A DNA stretch of 9,431 bases from Chloroflexota bacterium (lineage in GTDB: Bacteria > Chloroflexota > Dehalococcoidia > Lucifugimonadales > CATQGZ01), in assembly GCA_027624995.1 (NCBI GenBank), contig JAQBTI010000072.1, positions 1 through 9,431 of the forward strand, written 5' to 3'. Of the stretch, positions 5,075 to 9,431 are shown one piece after another (within the stretch, counting starts at the first letter, position 1; each line of letters starts with the position of its first letter). The position numbers and the translations under genes were made by a program. The notes below the pieces were generated by a model. It had not been told where the DNA came from and searched no databases. It was given only the letters and a program-made list of their open reading frames with translations.

Positions 5075-6817
5075 ATGACACTTAAACAAGACTCCGAGCT
5101 GGCGGAGCTGAGAAAGCGCATCCGCCATTCGACTTCCCACGTAATGGCAGACGTCGTGACGAAGATGTTTCCCGAAGCCAAGCTGGCCATCGGCCCGCCA
5201 ACAGAGGACGGCTTCTACTACGACTTCCAGGTGCCCGAGCCGTTCACCGACGACCAACTGGAGAAGATCGAAGGCTCGATGAAGGAGGTCATGGCGCAGG
5301 ACCTGCCCTTCGAGCTGCACGAGTACGGCCGGGAGGAGGCCCTGAAGCTGAACGCGGACGAGCCGCTGAAGCTAGAAATCATCGAAGGCATCCCCCAGGA
5401 CGAGGCGATCACGACCTACAGCCACGGAGGCTTCGAGGACCTGTGCGCCGGGCCTCACGTCGAGTCCACCGGCAAGATCCCGGCTTTCAAACTTCTCAGT
5501 GTCGCAGGCGCGTACTGGCGTGGTGACGAGAAGCGCCAGATGCTTCAGAGGATCTATGGCACGGCGTTTGAGACGCAGGAGGCGCTGGACGAGCATCTCG
5601 AGCGGATCGAGGAAGCCCGGAAGCGCGACCACCGTATCCTCGGTCGAGACCTGGACCTCTTTTCAATCCACGACCAGACGGGGCCGGGTCTCATCATCTG
5701 GCACCCCAAAGGGTCGAGGATTCGGTCGATCATCGAGGATTTCTGGAAAGACGAACACCGCAAGGCGGGCTACGACCTCATCTACACGCCTCACATTGGC
5801 CGCGCCAATCTCTGGGAGACCAGCGGTCATCTGGGTTTCTATCAGGAAAACATGTACGCGCCCATGGACATGGACGGGCAGGAGTACTACCTGAAGCCCA
5901 TGAACTGCCCCTTCCACGTGATGTACTACAACACAGCCCGTCGCAGCTACCGCGACCTGCCCATGCGCATCGGCGAGCTTGGAACGGTCTACCGCTATGA
6001 GCGTGGCGGCGTGGTCCAGGGCCTTTTGAGGGTAAGGGGCATGACGCAAGACGACGCCCATATCTTCTGCCGGCCCGATCAGGTGGAGGACGAGGTCAAC
6101 GGCGTTCTGGACCTGACATTCTTCCTTCTCAGCGCTTTCGGGTTCGACGAGTACGAGGTCATGCTCGCAACCAAGCCAGAGAAGGCCGTCGGCGCCGACG
6201 AGCGTTGGGAGTTGGCCACGGAGTCCTTGCGCAAGACGTTGAGCGACCGCGGTCTAGACTTCCAGGTCGATGAAGGCGGCGGCGCGTTCTACGGCCCGAA
6301 GATCGACATCCACATAAAGGATGCGATAGGGAGGCGGTGGCAGATCACGACGGTCCAGTTCGACTTCAATCTGCCCGAGCGATTCGATCTCGGGTACGTC
6401 GGAGAGGACGGCCAGGAGCACCAGCCGTACATGGTGCATCGTGCGCTGCTGGGTAGCCTGGAGCGATTCATGGGAGTTCTGATAGAGCATTACGGTGGCG
6501 CGTTCCCTACGTGGCTTGCTCCCGTGCAGGCGCAGATAATACCGATCGCTGACAGGCACCACGCGTACGCCGTTCAGGTCCAAGCCGAGATGGAAACCGC
6601 AGGCATTCGCGCCGTGGCCGACACTCGCAATGAGCGTATGAATGCCCGGATCAGGGACGCCCAGTTACAGAAGGTGCCTTACATGCTTATCGTGGGGGAC
6701 CGGGAGATCGAGGCCGAGGGCGCCGCCGTGCGAATGCGGTCGGGAGAAGACTTGGGAACAGTGCCGCTGCTGGACATCGTAGAAAAAATTAGCAGGGAGG
6801 CTGCGGAACGTCGATAA
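5075..6817 (+). CDS. thrS: Threonyl-tRNA synthetase, form lacking the TGS domain
   Basis: A 580-residue class II synthetase that charges tRNA-Thr with threonine in the cytoplasm. The editing domain is at the N-terminus, with His18, His22, Asp122, Cys124 and His128 equivalent to the E. coli serine-clearing site. The catalytic core follows: zinc ligands Cys278 (MNCP), His329 (DDAHIFC) and His455 (VHRALLGS), motif 2 around 298-332 and motif 3 around 455-485, then the anticodon-binding domain (about 485-575). Usual bacterial enzymes are about 640 residues with an N-terminal TGS domain; here the protein opens directly at the editing domain. ATG 5075 has AAGGAA upstream at 5063-5068, and the region before it is the leader hairpin, so no TGS domain is encoded upstream. 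It heads the thrS-infC-rpmI-rplT cluster and is probably controlled by the leader elements at 4939-5030. Confidence 0.97.
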   Translation: MTLKQDSELAELRKRIRHSTSHVMADVVTKMFPEAKLAIGPPTEDGFYYDFQVPEPFTDDQLEKIEGSMKEVMAQDLPFELHEYGREEALKLNADEPLKLEIIEGIPQDEAITTYSHGGFEDLCAGPHVESTGKIPAFKLLSVAGAYWRGDEKRQMLQRIYGTAFETQEALDEHLERIEEARKRDHRILGRDLDLFSIHDQTGPGLIIWHPKGSRIRSIIEDFWKDEHRKAGYDLIYTPHIGRANLWETSGHLGFYQENMYAPMDMDGQEYYLKPMNCPFHVMYYNTARRSYRDLPMRIGELGTVYRYERGGVVQGLLRVRGMTQDDAHIFCRPDQVEDEVNGVLDLTFFLLSAFGFDEYEVMLATKPEKAVGADERWELATESLRKTLSDRGLDFQVDEGGGAFYGPKIDIHIKDAIGRRWQITTVQFDFNLPERFDLGYVGEDGQEHQPYMVHRALLGSLERFMGVLIEHYGGAFPTWLAPVQAQIIPIADRHHAYAVQVQAEMETAGIRAVADTRNERMNARIRDAQLQKVPYMLIVGDREIEAEGAAVRMRSGEDLGTVPLLDIVEKISREAAERR

Positions 6818-6878
6818 TCGGCTGCGAGATCGGTAGTCAGCAACAACGATCTGGGGCGTGTTACAGGCTTGCACCCTA

Positions 6879-6907
6879 TTGCCTGGGGTGAGTCCGTATG
6901 CTATATT
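6879..6907 (+). promoter_or_regulatory. Internal promoter for infC-rpmI-rplT
   Basis: TTGCCT (6879-6884, four of six) and TATATT (6902-6907, five of six) are 17 nt apart, with TG at 6899-6900 forming an extended -10. Transcription would start near 6914, leaving a leader of about 48 nt with a small hairpin CGGAA-gctgg-TTCCG (6918-6932) before the infC ribosome site. It would allow infC and the ribosomal proteins to be expressed independently of thrS attenuation. Confidence 0.5.
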
Positions 6908-6961
6908 CGGACACAGTCGGAAGCTGGTTCCGGATAATCGGCGCTTATATGAGGTGGAGGA

Positions 6962-7534
6962 ATACCTAAAGATTATCGAATAAACCAAAGGATTCGCATC
7001 CCCGAGGTCCGTCTGGTCGATGAGAACAGCGAACAGCTCGGTGTGATGCCCACTCGTCAGGCGCTTGAGGTCGCCGAGGAACGAGGACTTGACCTCGTTG
7101 AAGTGGCCCCGACCGCAACCCCACCTGTGTGCCGCCTAATGGACTACGGCCGGTTCCGATACGAGGCCGACCGCAAGGAGCGTGAGGCCCGAAAGGTCCG
7201 TAAGTCAAAGGCGACAAACGAGCTCCGTGAGGTCCGGATGAAGACGCGAATCGGGTCCCATGATAGAGAGGCCAAGACGCGTCAGGTCAAGAGGCTTCTC
7301 GGAGAAGGGTCCAAGGTCAAGGTCACTGTGATGTTTCGAGGCCGAGAGATGGAACATCCAGAAATAGGAATGGCCCTTCTTAAACTGGTTGCCGAGGACT
7401 TTGTTGACGGTGCGGCTCTCGAAAAGCCGCCGTCCTTTGAGGGCAGGTGGTTGTCGATGATCCTGGCTCCGTTAGTACAGACGCCCGTCAGCCCAGATGC
7501 AATTGAAGAGGTTGAAGAGGTTGCCAAAGCTTAA
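6962..7534 (+). CDS. infC: Translation initiation factor IF-3, apparent ATA start
   Basis: A 190-residue IF-3, which binds the 30S subunit, keeps subunits apart and checks the initiation codon-anticodon pair. The N-domain (about 3-68) includes PKDYRIN and ends in PPVCRLMDYGRFRYE; a basic linker (about 69-88) leads to the C-domain with ELREVRMK (86-93) and FRGREM (125-130). The conserved N-terminus lies upstream of the first usual start (GTG 7043), and the frame is closed by TGA at 6950-6952, so initiation must lie between. ATA 6962 gives an N-terminus aligning with MSKDFIIN-type IF-3 proteins and has GAGGTGGAGG at 6951-6960 in front. ATA 6980 and ATT 6992 are less likely. IF-3 genes are known for rare AUH starts that allow self-repression (AUU in E. 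coli). The stop overlaps the rpmI start. Confidence 0.93.
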   Translation: MPKDYRINQRIRIPEVRLVDENSEQLGVMPTRQALEVAEERGLDLVEVAPTATPPVCRLMDYGRFRYEADRKEREARKVRKSKATNELREVRMKTRIGSHDREAKTRQVKRLLGEGSKVKVTVMFRGREMEHPEIGMALLKLVAEDFVDGAALEKPPSFEGRWLSMILAPLVQTPVSPDAIEEVEEVAKA

Positions 7535-7715
7535 GACACACAAGGGTGCCGCCGCCCGATTCAGGATCACCCGAACGGGCAAGGTACTTAGAATGAAGGG
7601 GCAGGCCGGCCACATGCGTCGGAAGAAGCCGTCCCGAGTCAAACGCCAGTACTCGGGAACGCTCACCGCTAGCCCTGCGGATGTGCCTCGGATTAAGCGA
7701 CTCTTGGGGAAGTAA
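7521..7715 (+). CDS. rpmI: 50S ribosomal protein L35 (bL35)
   Basis: A 64-residue, very basic protein that begins PKLKTHKGAAARF after the initiator and continues with RITRTGKV and GHMRRKKPSR, the standard L35 pattern; the length is normal for the family. TTG 7521 is chosen over the upstream in-frame ATG 7497 because L35 proteins begin MPK(L/M)KTHK, and because GAAGAGG at 7505-7511 sits 9 nt before it. The start lies 14 nt inside infC, so translation is probably coupled to IF-3 synthesis. L35 binds 23S rRNA in the large subunit. A 137-nt structured gap follows before rplT. Confidence 0.95.
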   Translation: MPKLKTHKGAAARFRITRTGKVLRMKGQAGHMRRKKPSRVKRQYSGTLTASPADVPRIKRLLGK

Positions 7716-7748
7716 CGGAGTCGGCTCAAGCTTGTCCCAGTACTTTGG

Positions 7749-7790
7749 GGCTAGCCGTCCAGTCGGACCTGATCGCACTGGTCGGGCGCC
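7749..7790 (+). promoter_or_regulatory. Long hairpin in the rpmI-rplT gap, possible L20 operator
   Basis: In the 137-nt spacer (7716-7852) CCG-T-CCAGT (7755-7763) pairs with ACTGG-T-CGG (7777-7785): eight base pairs with a single U-U mismatch and a 13-nt loop. An outer GGC/GCC pairing (7749-7751 with 7788-7790) can extend it. No T-run follows, so it is not a terminator. L20 represses its own operon in E. coli and B. subtilis through RNA structures mimicking its 23S site, so an autoregulatory operator is the leading guess. Confidence 0.35.
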
Positions 7791-7852
7791 ATGCTCCAAG
7801 TCTCAGGGGCGATGAACCGGTGGATCAATAAGATAGCCACGGATGTGAGGAA

Positions 7853-8221
7853 ATGACCAGAATATCAATCAGCCGGGTAAGGCGACGCCGCCACCGCAAG
7901 GTTCTCAAACAGACGAGTGGCCATCAGGGCGGTCGTCACCGGCTGTTTCGCCAGGCCCACGAGTCCATGCTGCATGCTCTCAGCTACTCCTATGCCCATC
8001 GCAAGGAGCGCAAGGGGGACCGGCGACGCCAATGGAACGTGAGGATCAATGCGGGCGCCCGCGCCAACGGTATCTCGTACAGCTTACTGATTCACGGTCT
8101 GAAGCTGGCCGAGGCTGAGGTTGACCGAAAGATTCTCGCAGATCTTGCTGTCCAGGACCCCGGAGCCTTTGCTCAAGTGGTGAATCGGGCTAAAGAACAG
8201 CTCAAAGCGGCAGCAGCCTAG
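7853..8221 (+). CDS. rplT: 50S ribosomal protein L20 (bL20)
   Basis: A 122-residue basic protein with the L20 layout: a long arginine-rich N-terminal extension (RVRRRRHRKVLK, about 9-20), a SRLFR-like segment (HRLFRQAH, 29-36), RRQWNVRINAGARANGISYS (about 58-77), and the C-terminal globular part with DRKILADLAVQDPGAF. L20 is an early-binding assembly protein of the large subunit and, in several bacteria, a feedback repressor of the infC-rpmI-rplT operon. The ATG at 7853 is preceded by TGAGGAA at 7846-7852. It is unusually far from rpmI (137 nt), leaving room for the regulatory hairpin. The N-terminal tip differs from the common MARVKRG pattern but the rest is typical. It ends with TAG and converges on the sco gene. 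Confidence 0.96.
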   Translation: MTRISISRVRRRRHRKVLKQTSGHQGGRHRLFRQAHESMLHALSYSYAHRKERKGDRRRQWNVRINAGARANGISYSLLIHGLKLAEAEVDRKILADLAVQDPGAFAQVVNRAKEQLKAAAA

Positions 8222-8268
8222 CTTCGCCGGATCTATCACTCTGAGTCCACTAGGGCGAAGAGCCTTTT
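8222..8268 (+). terminator. Possible terminator after rplT
   Basis: CTTCGCC (8222-8228) and GGCGAAG (8254-8260) form a 7-bp stem immediately after the rplT stop, followed by AGCC and a T4 run at 8265-8268. The loop of 25 nt is long, though GGA/TCC can pair inside it. It lies in the 80-nt gap between convergent genes, the right place for a terminator, but loop size and short T-run keep confidence low. No T-run is present for the opposite direction. Confidence 0.35.
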
Positions 8269-8301
8269 CGGGGCGGGCACTAGGCCTTGAACTCCGATCG
8301 T

Positions 8302-8970
8302 CTACTTCAGCAGCAGCCTCACGTCATGCGCGATCTCCTCGGGGTCCAGCGGTGACGTGAAGACCACTCGCATGATGCCGGCGCGGTCTATCAAATAGAC
8401 CGGATTCGAGTGGATGACCAGGTAGCGGTCTGAAAAACTCTTTCTCAGGGCCCCGAGCCCGCCGCTCGATCCGTTAGCCTGCTCCGAGCCATCTGAACCA
8501 CTCTGTTCGACCACCACCGGGTCCAGGTAGTAGGCACCCCAGAGAGGCTCCAAGACCTCCCGGTCGCCTATTAGAAAATCCCAGTCCTCTGTCATTTCCC
8601 AGCGGTCAGAGAAATCGGCAGCCGCGTCGATCGTATCACGCTCAGGGTCGAGACTCAGGGCTGCGACACGGACGCGTTCGCCGTCGTCGCCCAGAGAGTC
8701 TAGCGTTTGACGAAGCTGACTCGCGGTGATCGGGCAGACATCGGGGCAGTTCGTGTAGAGGAACGTGAGGAGGACAGGGTCTCCTTGATAATCACCTAGG
8801 CGGATCTGGTTGCCGAACTGGTTGGTCAATTCGAATGCTGGTGCGTGGTCACCGGACGTCAGGACCGTGCCCTTGAACTCTTTCGTCCCACCGCATCCGA
8901 CGAGCACAATGAGCGCGAGCGAGGTACACAGAACTGCCAGTGCCGCGGAAAAACCACTCCGGTTCACCAC
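8302..8970 (-). CDS. Sco1/SenC-type copper-binding lipoprotein
   Basis: A 222-residue protein with an N-terminal hydrophobic signal ending in the lipobox LVGC (Cys26), so it is predicted to be a lipid-anchored extracytoplasmic protein. The thioredoxin-like domain carries the Sco copper motif Cys75-x3-Cys79 (TNCPDVCP) and the partner His187 (VIHSNP), the three ligands used to deliver copper to the CuA site of cytochrome c oxidase. A Gly/Ser-rich insertion at about 157-172 probably forms a surface loop. The GTG start at 8968-8970 is supported by AGGAAGG about 10 nt upstream and a sensible signal peptide. It lies 26 nt downstream of the small membrane-protein gene and after ctaG, so all three likely form one oxidase-assembly operon. 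Confidence 0.93.
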   Translation of the reverse strand: MVNRSGFSAALAVLCTSLALIVLVGCGGTKEFKGTVLTSGDHAPAFELTNQFGNQIRLGDYQGDPVLLTFLYTNCPDVCPITASQLRQTLDSLGDDGERVRVAALSLDPERDTIDAAADFSDRWEMTEDWDFLIGDREVLEPLWGAYYLDPVVVEQSGSDGSEQANGSSGGLGALRKSFSDRYLVIHSNPVYLIDRAGIMRVVFTSPLDPEEIAHDVRLLLK

Positions 8971-8996
8971 CCCAGGCCGACCTTCCTGCGAACGGC

Positions 8997-9203
8997 CTAT
9001 TCCTTCTCCACCTGCATCTGTAGCAATGCAGCGACCGTAGGCACGCCCACGACAAGGGCGCTACCTAGCCCGATGACCCCCCACGCTTCTGGAACTGCCG
9101 ACTCCAGGACTATGAACGTGATCCCCAATCCGCCAGCGAATACGACGATGGTAATCACGGCCAGTAGGGGGAACAGGATTGAGATTCCGAGCGGCTCCTT
9201 CAT
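8997..9203 (-). CDS. Small two-helix membrane protein in the oxidase-assembly operon
   Basis: A 68-residue protein with two predicted membrane helices (about 8-30 and 41-63) and a short charged tail (QVEKE). I do not recognise the family. The ATG at 9201-9203 has GAGGT about 7 nt upstream (9211-9215 on the plus strand). It sits between a CtaG-like gene and a Sco1-type gene with gaps of 57 and 26 nt, all on the minus strand, so a role as a small accessory subunit or assembly factor of a haem-copper oxidase is a fair inference. Codon content looks like its neighbours. It is too short and plain for sequence alone to settle its function. Confidence 0.7.
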   Translation of the reverse strand: MKEPLGISILFPLLAVITIVVFAGGLGITFIVLESAVPEAWGVIGLGSALVVGVPTVAALLQMQVEKE

Positions 9204-9260
9204 TTTCAGACCTCGTTTTCAGATTACTTACACAAGTCAAGCCCGGCCGGGGCTGATGCG

Positions 9261-9431
9261 TCAGACCTCGTAGGCCTCTCGATCGGTAGCCTCGATTTGG
9301 TTCCGGCGCTCCTCCTGGTTGAACCACTTGAAGAACGCCACGATTATCAGGACCATGAAGAATGCGCCACCGCCGATCTTCATGATAATAGCACCGATCT
9401 GCTGGTCTACCACGACGGACATACCCCAGAC
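9261..9431 (-). CDS. CtaG-like cytochrome c oxidase assembly protein, C-terminal part
   Basis: An open frame runs in from the window edge and ends at TGA 9261-9263, giving the last 56 residues. They contain WGMSVVVDQQIGAIIMKIGG followed by a hydrophobic helix and a basic, polar tail (KWFNQEERRN). This closely follows the end of the caa3-type CtaG family, where a Trp-Gly-x-Ser...Asp-Gln-Gln segment precedes the last membrane helix. Such proteins are multi-spanning inner-membrane factors needed for copper insertion or assembly of cytochrome c oxidase. The N-terminal majority lies beyond position 9431. The neighbouring Sco-type gene downstream supports the call. Confidence 0.8.
   Translation of the reverse strand, partial: VWGMSVVVDQQIGAIIMKIGGGAFFMVLIIVAFFKWFNQEERRNQIEATDREAYEV

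Noticed and set aside
1..9431. CRISPR array, tRNA or rRNA genes, insertion sequence, phage or defence genes
   Set aside because: No regularly spaced repeats, cloverleaf pattern, transposase or defence-type domain was seen on either strand.

Overview
The window looks like a chromosomal segment from a GC-rich bacterium, most likely a member of Chloroflexota (SAR202/Dehalococcoidia-like). This is an inference from the gene content: an enolase-superfamily sugar-acid dehydratase, a TGS-less ThrRS, an HD-domain protein of a type I associate with Actinobacteria/Chloroflexi, and a CtaG-Sco oxidase assembly cluster. No ribosomal RNA or other strict phylogenetic marker is present. Start codons are often non-ATG (TTG for the acetyltransferase and rpmI, GTG for sco, and apparently ATA for infC).

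Region 1 (33-3777) is accessory metabolism. A small cupin protein on the minus strand is divergent from a tightly packed plus-strand trio: a TSUP/TauE-SafE-type permease, a mandelate-racemase/galactonate-dehydratase-like enolase-superfamily protein, and an Eis-like N-acetyltransferase. The dehydratase gene is complete except for one in-frame TAG replacing the Trp of its conserved ALWDI motif. The permease gene carries a perfect 28-bp palindrome inside its coding sequence.

Region 2 (3778-4919) is decayed or non-coding. It holds the first ~90 codons of an HD-domain (HD-GYP-like) gene joined in frame to the 3' half of a small membrane-protein gene that is itself frameshifted. About 380 nt without a recognisable gene follow, with a good sigma70-type promoter and a short tandem repeat.

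Region 3 (4884-8221) is the translation cluster thrS-infC-rpmI-rplT. Its leader has a strong promoter, a T-box-like GGAACCGCG element placed in an antiterminator-like fold, and a 13-bp terminator-like hairpin that competes with that fold. infC seems to start at ATA and has its own extended -10 promoter upstream. rpmI overlaps the end of infC. A structured 137-nt gap before rplT is a candidate site for L20 feedback.

Region 4 (8302-9431, minus strand) is the 3' end of a cytochrome c oxidase assembly operon: the C-terminus of a CtaG-like protein (cut by the window edge), a 68-residue two-helix membrane protein, and a Sco1/SenC-type copper lipoprotein. It converges on rplT.

The most interesting items are the thrS leader (T-box-like antiterminator with no recognisable specifier stem), the 28-bp palindrome, the single nonsense codon in an otherwise intact dehydratase, and the gene-fusion scar between the HD and membrane-protein remnants.
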